A stretch of DNA of 64,000 nt from Thermoplasmatales archaeon. Its GTDB lineage: Archaea > Thermoplasmatota > Thermoplasmata > Thermoplasmatales > Thermoplasmataceae. Of the stretch, positions 1 through 9,002 are shown in pieces. Below the pieces are notes generated by a model. The model did not search any database. It saw only the letters and a program-made list of their open reading frames with translations, and was not told where the DNA came from. The stretch is from assembly GCA_014874365.1 (NCBI GenBank), contig JACWAH010000010.1:62001-126000 (forward strand), written 5' to 3'. The translations under genes and the position numbers were made by a program. Numbering within the stretch: position 1 is the first letter of the stretch; every line of letters begins with the position of its first letter.

Positions 1-422
1 ACTATCTGGGTATATCCGTCCGAGTGCAAAGTTTCCTGAAACGTTAGGCCAGAAAAAGCAGTAGCAACCTCTGGGGATGTAAAATAGGGGGTTATAATTT
101 CATAATTCGAGAACATTGTACTCTCAATAACCATAAGCGAGGAAATGGTCCTCAGGAAAATCTTTCTGTCAAGGTCGGAAAGTGCAGAAAAGTCCCTGTT
201 TTCCCTGTCAAGATTAAACTCTGCAGGGTTGAAGACATTGGATATGATCTTCCTGTAGGTGTTCAAAGCCCACGGATACTTGGGCTCATCAAGGGAAATA
301 AGATTAGTATGGCTTCCACCCACAATCTTTCTTCTGCTTATCCACTTGTCGCCGCTTTCGTTAAAAAGAAAGATTCTTTGCATCCTTTCTCTTGGGGAAA
401 ATCCACTCTTACTCTCTATCAT
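1..422 (-). CDS. nrdB: Ribonucleoside-diphosphate reductase beta subunit, 5' part
   Basis: The N-terminal 140 residues of a class I ribonucleotide reductase small (R2) subunit, which holds the dimetal site and radical used to reduce nucleotides to deoxynucleotides; the gene runs off the left edge. Translated by hand from the minus strand. Residues 130-137 (E-T-L-H-S-D-G-Y) match the R2 metal-ligand/tyrosine motif of the E. coli enzyme (E115, H118, Y122). The first ligand, Asp in E. coli, appears here as Glu100 in V-I-E-S. The ATG at 422 is preceded by AGGAAG, and a TATA-like ATTTATAA lies at 480-488; a GTG at 476 is also in frame but sits too close to that box to be transcribed. The family is clear; the exact subclass (Ia versus Ic-like) is not. 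Confidence 0.85.
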   Translation of the reverse strand, partial: MIESKSGFSPRERMQRIFLFNESGDKWISRRKIVGGSHTNLISLDEPKYPWALNTYRKIISNVFNPAEFNLDRENRDFSALSDLDRKIFLRTISSLMVIESTMFSNYEIITPYFTSPEVATAFSGLTFQETLHSDGYTQI

Positions 423-509
423 TTCAATTCTTCCTGGATCCGTGATTTGCGTAACACCTGCCTCCCTTATTGGCACAGGTTATAAATACGGTTGGATTTT
501 GCGACAATG

Positions 510-864
510 TCAAATTCCCGTTGATAGGTAGTGGTGATACCAGTAGGATGTCTTCAGCAGGCCTTCCTTTGTCTTGAATCGATGCTTGAACAGCCATGAC
601 TTTAATGAGAAATGCTGTTCTGGCTTGTCGGAGGTTTTCTTAACCTCAGGATCAATGAGATACAGGAAAACCCCCTTCCTGTCCTTCTAAATGTATTGAA
701 GGAATGATGATATTAGGCTGTCCCACCTGATACTTGTATGTCGCAAACTTCATTTCAAAAATAAAGAACGAATCATGAACAACAGATTCGATGGTTAACA
801 GTTTGCTATCCGGATCAGATGGACCTTTGTACTTGAAAACTCTCTTAAGTATGCCATAAAGCAT
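510..864 (-). pseudogene. Small hypothetical protein, probably frameshifted
   Basis: An ATG at 864 opens a 70-codon frame ending at 652. Just before that stop, the adjacent frame continues as protein-like sequence (K-G-V-F-L-Y-L-I-D-P-E-V-K-K) down to a TGA at 510-512. A single-base indel near 665-680, in a G-rich run, would join the two parts into one protein of about 117 residues. I do not recognise the family. It lies between a phosphoesterase gene and nrdB and points the same way as both. It may instead be two unrelated fragments or a sequencing error. Confidence 0.35.
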
Positions 865-1015
865 AATATCTCAACTACCTTACTTGCAAAAGTGATGTCC
901 GCTGGTAAAGTATCTTTTCGGCATCCAGACGCCTGAAATGTGCCCACAGAGATTTGCGCCATCAGGGAAAGCTTTTAAGATATCTGGAAAAAATCACCCA
1001 GTCAGCAGAACGGAT

Positions 1016-2500
1016 CTATAATTTGTTTCTCTTCCGTTTGATTATTAAAAATATGAGAGGTACAGATATTCCCACGGCCGCAATAATCAATATGTCCTGC
1101 ACAGGAAAATAGGTGTTTTGTTGTGCAGGAAAAAATCCGGTTTCATGCTTGACATATACATTTAGCGATACTTGTGAAAGATTGAAACCTGTGCTTCCGT
1201 TAGATCCATAAGGCAGAACTCCAAGCGGGTACTGTAGATCCGTGGGGAAGAAGTTGCTGACGTTGGTGTAATTCCCGGCATTTAAAGAGCTATCGACAAA
1301 CGAATTCGGTATCAGCGCAAGCTGGCTGGAGTTCCAGAAGAGAGGTGGTCTTGCCGCGGTACCAGACCTGTAAGAGTCATTGAAGTTGAACATGTCAACC
1401 GGAATATTGGAATTCAACACCAGTGAATTAAGAGCTGGCATATTCCAGTTATAGTCAATGAATCCCAGGATGGAAGTATGAGTCATAATGGTGTGGGAAA
1501 CGTAATCTTCCTTGGCGTATGGCGAAATAAGTATAAATGGCACCCTGAACCCGAGTTGCTGGCCATCCACAATTGGAGGGGGAGCCTGGTCGTAATACCC
1601 ACCTCCCTCATCATATGTTATCATGATCGCCGTGCTGTTCCAGTAGCTGCTTTCCATGATGAGGTGCACAATATACAGTATCCACATTTCTCCTACAAGA
1701 ACGCTGAATGGGGGATGCTGGCTGAATGCATCCAGAGTTCCGCCAGAGATCGATGAAATCCAGGTAACATCAGGAAGAGTTCCTGAATTTACTGCATTTA
1801 CGAAATTGCCCCAGGTTCCTATGCCGGAAGAATGTTGATTTATCCCATAGATGAACTGTAACGGATCAGTTCCGAGAGAGGGATTGAAGAAATCATAAGC
1901 CCAGGAAACTCCAAAAGCATCCATTTCATTGAATATTGTATCATTGTAAAGCAAGTAAGGCGGAGGAGATCCCTGATCGCTGTTTATTGGTGAAAAACCA
2001 CTTAGACTGTATAGGCGGTTTGGAAGTGTCTCACTTAACATTTCGCTGAAATACATGTCTCCAAGGGCATACTGCTGGGCCAGCATCCACTCTGGACCCA
2101 TCTGTGATGAGGTAAAATAAGTCATTGAACTTGGACCCGATCCGTTGATGAAATTATTCATGAGCCCATGGTTCCAGTCTTCAAGATAGTTGGCGTGACC
2201 TTCATTCGGGTTGCTGGTAGTAAAACTACCGGATTTCACTGCACTAAGGGAAGCTGATGGGTTGGCCGATAGAAGATTCAGCGGGATGGTCACATTTTTC
2301 ATAACTGTGTCGTTTGTTCCAATCCCATATATTCCGAAAAGATTGTCGAAGCTGTGGTTTTCCATCATAAGAATCACAAGATGCTTTATTGGAGTCTTGG
2401 TAGTGCTTCCCTGTTCAGATGCGAATGACGATCCCCAGCTCAAAAGCATCATAATCACTATTGCAGATGCAATTAATGCTGCCCTCCGATTCCCGGCCAT
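1016..2500 (-). CDS. Secreted, membrane-anchored phosphoesterase (acid phosphatase / phospholipase C superfamily)
   Basis: Belongs to the phosphoesterase family (PF04185) of acid phosphatases and phospholipase C-like enzymes that hydrolyse phosphate esters outside the cell. Near the N terminus, after a signal peptide (about residues 5-28 from the chosen start), comes I-K-H-L-V-I-L-M-M-E-N-H-S-F-D-N, the family hallmark with its metal/nucleophile residues. Metal-binding motifs typical of the family follow in the body, including T-Y-D-E-G-G-G-Y-Y-D. A C-terminal hydrophobic segment followed by K-R-K-R-N-K should anchor it to the membrane with the domain outside. The ATG at 2500 is chosen because it is preceded by GGGAG and places the signal peptide at the extreme N terminus; frames open upstream to 2593 would add a basic extension. 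About 494 residues. It may release phosphate for the pst uptake system elsewhere in the window. Confidence 0.85.
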   Translation of the reverse strand: MAGNRRAALIASAIVIMMLLSWGSSFASEQGSTTKTPIKHLVILMMENHSFDNLFGIYGIGTNDTVMKNVTIPLNLLSANPSASLSAVKSGSFTTSNPNEGHANYLEDWNHGLMNNFINGSGPSSMTYFTSSQMGPEWMLAQQYALGDMYFSEMLSETLPNRLYSLSGFSPINSDQGSPPPYLLYNDTIFNEMDAFGVSWAYDFFNPSLGTDPLQFIYGINQHSSGIGTWGNFVNAVNSGTLPDVTWISSISGGTLDAFSQHPPFSVLVGEMWILYIVHLIMESSYWNSTAIMITYDEGGGYYDQAPPPIVDGQQLGFRVPFILISPYAKEDYVSHTIMTHTSILGFIDYNWNMPALNSLVLNSNIPVDMFNFNDSYRSGTAARPPLFWNSSQLALIPNSFVDSSLNAGNYTNVSNFFPTDLQYPLGVLPYGSNGSTGFNLSQVSLNVYVKHETGFFPAQQNTYFPVQDILIIAAVGISVPLIFLIIKRKRNKL

Positions 2501-3208
2501 TTTCTCCCTGTGTCGAGTTATGTATAGCCAACAAGACATAAAGACACTGCGTTTCTTCCTGTTCTGTGCTGTCAAGGAACGATTTTTAACCAAATCGCTT
2601 TGAATTAAAAGTGCCCGTCGGTATGAGATTATAAGGAAACGAGCAAGGAAGCTCCGGCCTTCAGTGAGGAGAGTATGTCAGACTGATGGCAAATCGTGGT
2701 ATATCGGCGGCCTGCCTGTCGGAGGCAGAGGAGATTTCAGGAAATCCTATTAGGGCAATGTACAACCAGACCGGTAACTTCACGCGATATGTGAATTCCC
2801 CCACTCCATATGCCGTAGAATGTTAGCAGGGGGAGAAGGAATGATAACGCTATCCGAAATAACGCCAGGTTAATCCTCATAGACAAGGTTCTACCATCCA
2901 ACCCGGTACAGCTCGAATCCGCACTGCTACCAGGCTCGTTTAAGGGGGGAGGTCAGGTACAGTTCATGGCAGAGATAAGCTTCGACTCGGTATCTGGAAT
3001 CATTATAGCTGGCAGGAATCTTAAACAAAACTGCCAGCAGCAGCCACGGGGCCCTTGCATTTCTGCCAGATCCAAAATAAAAGTCGAAGACAGGCCAATA
3101 AAGATTATCACTAAAGCATGCAAATGCCTGAATCTAATGCGCCAGGGTCTACCAACCCGGTAACAATAGATCATGATAACATATTGTACCGATTTATTAT
3201 ACCCGATT
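2501..3208. other. Intergenic stretch, no gene recognised
   Basis: About 700 bases with only short frames lacking protein-like composition. At 2641-2680 an AAGCTCC...CTTCA...GAGGAG...ATGTCA pattern resembles the conserved right end of archaeal IS200/IS605-type elements, but no tnpA or tnpB is next to it. A second GC-rich hairpin-like piece lies at about 2705-2735. The 3' end carries the promoter of the next gene. Confidence 0.4.
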
Positions 3209-4726
3209 ATGGGAATTGTTGAGTGCGTTCCTAACTTTAGCGAAGGACGTGATGAAAAGATCATAGCTGCAATAAAGGACGCCATTACCTCAGTTGAAGG
3301 AATTTCAATACTGGACGTGGAAAGAAACGCTGATCATAACAGATCGGTGATATCTTTTGCAGGGGACTCTTCAGTTGTTCTTGAAGCGGCTTTCAGGGGT
3401 ATCAAGAAAGCCGGGGAACTCATAGATATGACCACCCATAAAGGCGAGCATCCAAGATTCGGGGCTGCTGACGTGATACCATTCATCCCGGTTACTGAAA
3501 CAATGGAAGAATGCATACGACTGGCAAATTTACTTGCGGAGAAAGTATCGTCAGAGCTTTCAATCCCGGTTTATTTATACGGCTATGCGGCGAAGACCCC
3601 GTGGCGGTCAAACCTTGAAAACATCAGATCGAAAACATTTCAATATGAGGAACTCAAGCAACATATCGCCGAAGAGAAATGGAATCCGGACCGGGGACCA
3701 AAAACCGTAGGTAAAGCCGGAGCTACGATAATCGGCGCGAGGAATTTCCTTGTTGCGTACAATGTCAATCTAAATACGAACAGGATTAAGGTTGCAAAAG
3801 CCATTGCCAGGAAAATCCGGGAAAAGGACGGTGGCCTGAAGAATGTAAAAGCACTCGGGTTCTTTTTGTCAGAGAGTGACACGGCCCAGGTGTCGATGAA
3901 TCTTGTTGATTTTCAGAAGACCCCCGTATATAAAGCATATGAAAACGTGAAACTTGAAGCTTCGAGATATGGCGTGTCTCCCAGGGAGAGCGAAATTGTC
4001 GGCCTGATTCCACTTAAGGCAGTCCTGGATACGGCCGCTTATTACTTGCAGATGGAAAGCATACCCGAAGACCAGATACTGGAGATCAAACTCTCGAAAT
4101 CACAAAAAGAGGACTCGCTGGGAGAATTCCTTTCAAGACTATCCTCCTCTTCACCCGCCCCCGGAGGCGGAGCTGCCAGCGCTTTGGTTGGGGCAATCTC
4201 CGCTGCGCTCTCGGGCATGGTATCTTCCTTGACCCATGGAAAGAAAGCATATGCCGCGGTCAGTGAGGAAATGGAAAAGATAATCGCTGAATCGCGTTCA
4301 TTAATGAATGAACTCACCTCCCTGATGAAACTCGACGAGGAGGCATTCAATGGCATTTCTGCAGTATGGAAACTTCCGAAGGACACCGATGAACAAAAAG
4401 AAGCGAGAAATGCCAAGTTACAGATTGCCCTGATTCATGCAATAGAAGTGCCAATGAGAATTGTAAAGAGTTGCGTGAAGATAATTGATCTTCAGAAAGA
4501 ACTGGTAGAAAAGGGAAACAAAAACGCAATAAGCGACGTGGCCTGTTCTGCAGAATTTTCACTGGCGGCTATCAGGGGGGCTTCCTCAAATGTCATTATC
4601 AACGCAAAGTCCCTGGATGACAGGAGGAAGGGAGAACAGTTCCTGGACGAAACCAAAGCCATAATAAAATATGCTGAAGGAAAAATAGAAGAAATAAGAA
4701 AAATAGTGGAAAGTAAAATTGCCTGA
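3209..4726 (+). CDS. Bifunctional glutamate formiminotransferase / formiminotetrahydrofolate cyclodeaminase
   Basis: Transfers the formimino group from formiminoglutamate to tetrahydrofolate, then deaminates it to methenyl-tetrahydrofolate; in other organisms this is the last step of histidine degradation and feeds one-carbon units. The first about 300 residues match the formiminotransferase domain (E-C-V-P-N-F-S-E-G near the start; H-K-G-E-H-P-R-F-G-A). The C-terminal about 180 residues match the cyclodeaminase domain with the glycine-rich P-A-P-G-G-G-A-A-S-A-L-V-G. The fusion (about 505 residues) has the same order as the animal FTCD enzyme. The ATG at 3209 is chosen because the protein match begins there; an AT-rich ACATATT box 25 bases upstream suits a leaderless transcript. 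A serine hydroxymethyltransferase gene elsewhere in the window also belongs to one-carbon metabolism. Confidence 0.92.
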   Translation: MGIVECVPNFSEGRDEKIIAAIKDAITSVEGISILDVERNADHNRSVISFAGDSSVVLEAAFRGIKKAGELIDMTTHKGEHPRFGAADVIPFIPVTETMEECIRLANLLAEKVSSELSIPVYLYGYAAKTPWRSNLENIRSKTFQYEELKQHIAEEKWNPDRGPKTVGKAGATIIGARNFLVAYNVNLNTNRIKVAKAIARKIREKDGGLKNVKALGFFLSESDTAQVSMNLVDFQKTPVYKAYENVKLEASRYGVSPRESEIVGLIPLKAVLDTAAYYLQMESIPEDQILEIKLSKSQKEDSLGEFLSRLSSSSPAPGGGAASALVGAISAALSGMVSSLTHGKKAYAAVSEEMEKIIAESRSLMNELTSLMKLDEEAFNGISAVWKLPKDTDEQKEARNAKLQIALIHAIEVPMRIVKSCVKIIDLQKELVEKGNKNAISDVACSAEFSLAAIRGASSNVIINAKSLDDRRKGEQFLDETKAIIKYAEGKIEEIRKIVESKIA

Positions 4727-4731
4727 ATAGA

Positions 4732-4917
4732 TTAAAACATCGACTTTTTGATCGCAGAATCTACCTTACCCTTGAGTTCAGGCGTTATTTCCTCGATCTG
4801 GTGAGCGTGTTTCGCATGATCGGCTATTTTCACCATCAGGTCATCCCTGTTCTTTTCTGAGGCAACAAAACTGCAGTTCATTCCAATGTCAGCGCATTTA
4901 AACTTATATTTCGCCAT
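4732..4917 (-). CDS. DUF1059 family small protein
   Basis: A 61-residue cytoplasmic protein matching the DUF1059 family of small archaeal and bacterial proteins of unknown function. It has the family's C-x-D-I/x-G-x-x-C start (Cys8 and Cys15) and a central segment D-L-M-V-K-I-A-D-H-A-K-H-A-H. The two cysteines and paired histidines could bind a metal, but that is inference. It is convergent with the formiminotransferase gene, five bases away. An AT-rich TATATAAGG-like stretch at about 4944-4952 is a plausible promoter. Confidence 0.8.
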   Translation of the reverse strand: MAKYKFKCADIGMNCSFVASEKNRDDLMVKIADHAKHAHQIEEITPELKGKVDSAIKKSMF

Positions 4918-5071
4918 ATTATCCGCTACATATCCGTAAATGCATATATAAGGTTGATCTTATAGGAAACCTGCCTGTAAAATGAGTTTTTAACGAATAA
5001 AATAGCGAAAGCATCTTTTTTCTTTTCCAAAGGTAAACAGTTGCTTTCTTGTTTCTCCCACTGTCGCTCTT

Positions 5072-6418
5072 TCACCTGAAGAATCTTACTTTTACAATCG
5101 GTTCGTCCCTGTCTTCGCGCAGGGCATAGTACGCAATGATGCTGATCAGTACCAGGCCAACCCCGGCGCTGAGCGCAATTGCAGGAAACCCGAAAAAGAA
5201 CATAACAAGCATTACTATCCCTATAACTGGCAGGACAGGATACAGCGGCATTTTGAATATATTATCAATCGAGATCTCTCCCTGCTTGAAGAATTCCAGA
5301 TGCTTTTCCGGATTTTTCCTCATCCTTCTTATTTTAATGAGAGCAAACCCGGTCAGCAAATAACTAAGGAGAATCCCAAAGTTGCTGATGGCTGCAATTA
5401 TGTAGATATTCCCCGCGAACATAACAACGATTCCCAGGACCGCGGTCAATAAGACAGCGGAGACTGGCGAACGTTCATTATCTGAACTCTTCTGGAAGAA
5501 AGAGGGAAGCAGCCCGTCTTTCGACAGCTGATGGCATAATTGGGAACCTGCAATTATCATTGCAAGGGTAGCAGAAGTGGTGGCAGCAAGTGCTGCAGAG
5601 TCCACAAGATAAAACAGCCATGAAGGTGCGCTGGCACTCTGCAGTGCAAAACTCAACGGATCGGCGACATACCCGAACCTCGAAGCAGGGACGAGGGCAA
5701 GCATTGACAGGGTAACAAGAATGTAAAGAACAAGGCTGATAACTACAGCGGCCATTATGGCCTTCGCAGCAGTTCTGCCTCCACCTTCAATGTTGGGAGC
5801 CATGGTGGCAATTGATTGAAACCCAGCATAGGCGAACATAGCAATCACACTGGCTGAAAATATGCCCGGAACTCCGTTCGAAACTGGTTGCGAAAGGTTC
5901 AGGCGCAGGAAGTTTCCATAAATCAATGCGAAAATTATGAAAACGACAAGAACTCCAACCTTGAAAATGACGATGAAGAAGTCTGTTCTGGCAGCTTCAG
6001 AAAGGCCCCTCAGGTTTACCCCCATCAGAGCCACAACCAGGGCTATTGCGAACAGCCTCGGGTATATCGCGTTCGAGATGCCCGCCATCGAAGTCAGATA
6101 TGAACCGAAGCCCAGAGAAATTGCAGAAATAGAAGCTATGAAGCTCAGATACAGCGATACCCCCGTCACAAAGCCAAGTTCACTACCGAAGGCGTTGTAC
6201 ACGAATGAATATGAAGCACCCGTCGTCTTCGGCATGGAACTTGTCATTTCTCCCATTTCGAGCGAGATAATTACTGCAACGAACCCTGTAAGCAGGAAAG
6301 CAAACAGAGCACCGGTTCCAGCAAGATTTATCATGGTGCCGCTCAGGACAAATATCCCGGCGCCAATAATTCCTCCTAATCCCACGGCGACTGCGGATGA
6401 AAAACTGATCTGCTTCAT
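5072..6418 (-). CDS. APC-family amino acid permease
   Basis: A polytopic membrane protein of about 448 residues with roughly 12 hydrophobic segments, matching the amino acid-polyamine-organocation superfamily. The first helix carries the family motif G-L-G-G-I-I-G-A-G-I-F-V-L-S-G, which binds the substrate's amino and carboxyl groups in characterised members, and a short charged tail ends the protein. It should import amino acids by proton symport; the particular substrate cannot be read. The ATG at 6418 is preferred over in-frame ATG 6427 and TTG 6433 because a TATA box (ATATAT, 6445-6450) lies about 30 bases upstream and would give a nearly leaderless transcript. The adjacent MFS gene is divergently transcribed. 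Confidence 0.88.
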   Translation of the reverse strand: MKQISFSSAVAVGLGGIIGAGIFVLSGTMINLAGTGALFAFLLTGFVAVIISLEMGEMTSSMPKTTGASYSFVYNAFGSELGFVTGVSLYLSFIASISAISLGFGSYLTSMAGISNAIYPRLFAIALVVALMGVNLRGLSEAARTDFFIVIFKVGVLVVFIIFALIYGNFLRLNLSQPVSNGVPGIFSASVIAMFAYAGFQSIATMAPNIEGGGRTAAKAIMAAVVISLVLYILVTLSMLALVPASRFGYVADPLSFALQSASAPSWLFYLVDSAALAATTSATLAMIIAGSQLCHQLSKDGLLPSFFQKSSDNERSPVSAVLLTAVLGIVVMFAGNIYIIAAISNFGILLSYLLTGFALIKIRRMRKNPEKHLEFFKQGEISIDNIFKMPLYPVLPVIGIVMLVMFFFGFPAIALSAGVGLVLISIIAYYALREDRDEPIVKVRFFR

Positions 6419-6593
6419 TGTGCCCATATGCAATTTTTCACCGGATATATCCTTTTACCGTAATTGCACCAAAATAAAGCAAACCTTTCCTTCAGAAACT
6501 GTGAAAAGCGGATTTGAATATTCAAGACAAGTTCAAGGCAGTACCTGATTAAATATTTGTAATGCCTAGCGATTCTTCAGAAGGTACTCGACT

Positions 6594-7922
6594 TTGGACC
6601 CGGTAGACAGCAGATCTGGTGTGGAGACTATTTCCGGAAACAAATGGTTCACCGGTTACTTTTTTTCCAATCTTGCCTCCGGGATCATTTCGCCGCTAAT
6701 TCCTCTTTACGTTCTTCTCTACCTCCACATGTCAGTCTTCTACGTGGGCGTAGCCTCGGCTGTAATATCAGCGGCTTCTGTTCCATTCCTGATATTCTGG
6801 GGAAACTTATCCGATAAATTCGGCAGAAGGAAAATCTTCATCGTTTTTGGCTTTCTTGGAGGTGGAACTTCACTTTTTGGCATTGTGATGGCCACTAACA
6901 TCTGGACCTTCGTTGGAATTCTGGCACTTTTCCAGGTAGCGGTCATGGCCAGCGTGCCAGTATCTACAATGATAATAATAGAGAATTCTTCGAAGGAAAG
7001 CTGGCCAACGGTGATGTCAAGATTCAACATGGTTGCTGCAGCCGGAAACGTAACCGGGCTGGCAGCCGGTGCGCTATCAATCATCTGGATATCAGCGCAC
7101 ACGGCATTTCTAATTGACCTCTATCTGGTTGCTGCGGTGATATACATAATAGCAGGAGTTCTTGTGCAGATCATGATTCCCGAACCCGCCAGGAATTTGC
7201 CCCGTCACAGGCTCTCCGGCATTTATTCTATCCGACTGACAGAAAAATTGAGGTACTTCCCCAGCACAATGATTCATATAATTTCGCCGGGAACAAGGAA
7301 AGAAAGATCACTGCCAGTTGGCGTGTGGAGCTTCCTGATATCAGCCTCTGTTCTTATGTTTGCCTTCCAGATATTCTTTGTTCCGTTCCCAGCTTACATG
7401 ATAGATATCCAGAAGTCGTCTGATTTCATCATTTACATGATGTATCTGGGGAACGCTATTTTCGGAGCATTCACCTACGGTTTATCAGGTGCAGCAGTGA
7501 ATGAGTTTGGGCCGAGAAAAATACTTATTGCATCAGTGCTGGTCAGGGCAGTTATATTCGGAATTACATCAATTATCGCCTTCGAATACATACTCGGTAA
7601 CACAACGGTTCTCGCGCTTATCATTATGTACTCCGTCCTGGGTGGAATATGGAGCCTGATATCCATAAGCCAGCTTTCGATCCTTTCCAACGGGGTGAAT
7701 GCAAAAGTCAAGGGGAAGGCGCTTGGTTACTACAACTCGCTAACCGGCGTTGGACAAATAGTTGCTGCTGTTGCAGCGGGTTATCTTTCAATAACCGTTG
7801 GCTACGGCGCCACGTTCGGGTTTTCAGTTATATCTGTAATCGCGGCAGCTGCCTTCGTCATGTGGTCAATTTCTTTAATAACCGGGAAGAGAAAAGTCCC
7901 AGGAAATGTGGCAACGGCTTAG
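6594..7922 (+). CDS. MFS transporter
   Basis: A 442-residue membrane protein with about 12 hydrophobic segments and the major facilitator signature between helices 2 and 3 (G-N-L-S-D-K-F-G-R-R-K). A longer basic loop at about residues 195-240 separates the two six-helix halves. Substrate unknown; drug or sugar export/import are both possible. The TTG at 6594 is chosen as start because AGAAGGT lies eight bases upstream and an AT-rich TTAAATATT box at 6549-6557 could drive it; the ATG at 6562 is in another frame and stops after 14 codons. It converges on sepF with a four-base overlap. Confidence 0.85.
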   Translation: MDPVDSRSGVETISGNKWFTGYFFSNLASGIISPLIPLYVLLYLHMSVFYVGVASAVISAASVPFLIFWGNLSDKFGRRKIFIVFGFLGGGTSLFGIVMATNIWTFVGILALFQVAVMASVPVSTMIIIENSSKESWPTVMSRFNMVAAAGNVTGLAAGALSIIWISAHTAFLIDLYLVAAVIYIIAGVLVQIMIPEPARNLPRHRLSGIYSIRLTEKLRYFPSTMIHIISPGTRKERSLPVGVWSFLISASVLMFAFQIFFVPFPAYMIDIQKSSDFIIYMMYLGNAIFGAFTYGLSGAAVNEFGPRKILIASVLVRAVIFGITSIIAFEYILGNTTVLALIIMYSVLGGIWSLISISQLSILSNGVNAKVKGKALGYYNSLTGVGQIVAAVAAGYLSITVGYGATFGFSVISVIAAAAFVMWSISLITGKRKVPGNVATA

Positions 7923-8293
7923 AAAGACCCTCTTAATCTCTTTCTGTCTATCGTAATGCCTTTCGGCGTCAGGATAATGAATTCCTTTGACAGAGCCGCA
8001 ATGTCACCACTATAATCCTCTGCTGCTTCCTTCAGGCTGTTCCAGACTTTCTTCAATTCTATTTCGTTGGAGGAGATGGACTCACAGTTAACCAGAAGAA
8101 TGCTCCCGCTGGAGATGTAGTTCATCAGCATGAACACGTCCTGGTGATCGTTAATGTCAGCGACCTTAACTATGGAAGAAGCACCAGTGTCCGGTTCCGG
8201 CATCTTAAGCTTGTTCAGGTCTACAAACCTTCTGGGACCCTTTTGAGAATCCCTTCCTCTCCTAATCTGCCCCTTTTTCAGAAGCGGTGACAT
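7919..8293 (-). CDS. sepF: Cell division protein SepF (archaeal type)
   Basis: A 124-residue protein matching the SepF/DUF552 family, which in archaea tethers FtsZ to the membrane during division. The C-terminal about 90 residues contain the SepF core: V-V/K-V-A-D-I-N-D followed by an alpha/beta domain and a typical ending with F-I-I-L-T-P-K-G-I. The N terminus is basic (K-K-G-Q-I-R-R-G-R) rather than the usual amphipathic membrane helix, so its membrane contact may differ. A TATA box (AATATATAG on the minus strand, about 8314-8324) lies 27 bases before the ATG, giving a leaderless transcript. It is convergent with the MFS gene and follows the glycosyltransferase gene on the same strand, 49 bases away. 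Confidence 0.85.
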   Translation of the reverse strand: MSPLLKKGQIRRGRDSQKGPRRFVDLNKLKMPEPDTGASSIVKVADINDHQDVFMLMNYISSGSILLVNCESISSNEIELKKVWNSLKEAAEDYSGDIAALSKEFIILTPKGITIDRKRLRGSF

Positions 8294-8312
8294 ATAATCT
8301 CAAATGGTCAGG

Positions 8313-8325
8313 TGGCTATATATTT
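8313..8325 (-). promoter_or_regulatory. TATA box of sepF
   Basis: AAAATATATAGCC on the minus strand is centred 27 bases upstream of the sepF ATG at 8293. This is the spacing of an archaeal TATA box to a transcription start at the first base of the start codon. Confidence 0.6.
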
Positions 8326-8342
8326 TTTGGGAATGATGAAAA

Positions 8343-9002
8343 TCAGCCTGATACCCTTTTGATAAAGATGTGTGCCAGATTCTTGAAGCCATCGCGCCAC
8401 GTACGAAGTTTTGGTTTTGTTACCCTTACCCCGTACTTTATAGGCACTTCAACTACCAGTCCAAGCCTGAAAGCCTCGATCTTAAGGTCCTGGGAAAAAG
8501 ACATGCCGTTGCTCAGGTGTCTCATCTTCGGGTAGAGTTCAGACCGGAAAATCCACATACCGCTTTGCGAATCGATCATCCTGTAGCGGAACAACACTCT
8601 TATGAAGAGGTTAAGAACGCTGTTTCCAACAAAGTGAAGCATTGTGTAATTATTCTCGTTCCTGAGTGTCATCCTGTCGCATGAAATGAAATCCACTTCA
8701 TTGACTTCCAGCAGTCTTATTAGCGGCATCACTGCTGCTGCAGGGTATGTGGCATCACCGTCCAATCCCACATAAATGTCCCCTGTACAGTGCCTGAAGC
8801 CTGTCTTGAAAGCAACTCCATAACCTTTGGAAGGTTGATCTACCACCTTGGCTCCAAGGCTGGCCGCGACCTCCCTTGTCCTGTCGGTAGAATTGGTGTC
8901 AACAACGACTATCTCAACGTTATCAATTTTCTTTAACTCTGAGATAACAGCGCCGATCGTTTTTTCCTCGTTTATTGTCGGGATAACAACGCTTATCTTC
9001 AT
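8343..9002 (-). CDS. Family 2 glycosyltransferase (dolichyl-phosphate mannosyltransferase-like)
   Basis: A 219-residue GT2 (GT-A fold) enzyme that likely moves a sugar from a nucleotide sugar to a lipid phosphate such as dolichol phosphate. It starts directly with the fold: K-I-S-V-V-I-P-T-I-N-E-E-K-T-I, then the nucleotide-binding V-V-V-D-T-N-S-T-D, then the metal-binding D-G-D-A-T-Y-P (DxD). No transmembrane domain is evident, so it resembles the soluble DPM1/AglD catalytic part. Its product could serve N-glycosylation of surface proteins. The ATG at 9002 is 20 bases after a GGATATAG box. Confidence 0.85.
   Translation of the reverse strand: MKISVVIPTINEEKTIGAVISELKKIDNVEIVVVDTNSTDRTREVAASLGAKVVDQPSKGYGVAFKTGFRHCTGDIYVGLDGDATYPAAAVMPLIRLLEVNEVDFISCDRMTLRNENNYTMLHFVGNSVLNLFIRVLFRYRMIDSQSGMWIFRSELYPKMRHLSNGMSFSQDLKIEAFRLGLVVEVPIKYGVRVTKPKLRTWRDGFKNLAHIFIKRVSG

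Noticed and set aside
259-531. Plus-strand frame of 90 codons
   Set aside because: It lies antisense to the clear nrdB coding sequence, and its hydrophobic composition is a by-product.
2953-3285. Minus-strand frame of 110 codons upstream of the formiminotransferase gene
   Set aside because: It overlaps the start of that gene in antisense and has no protein-like features.
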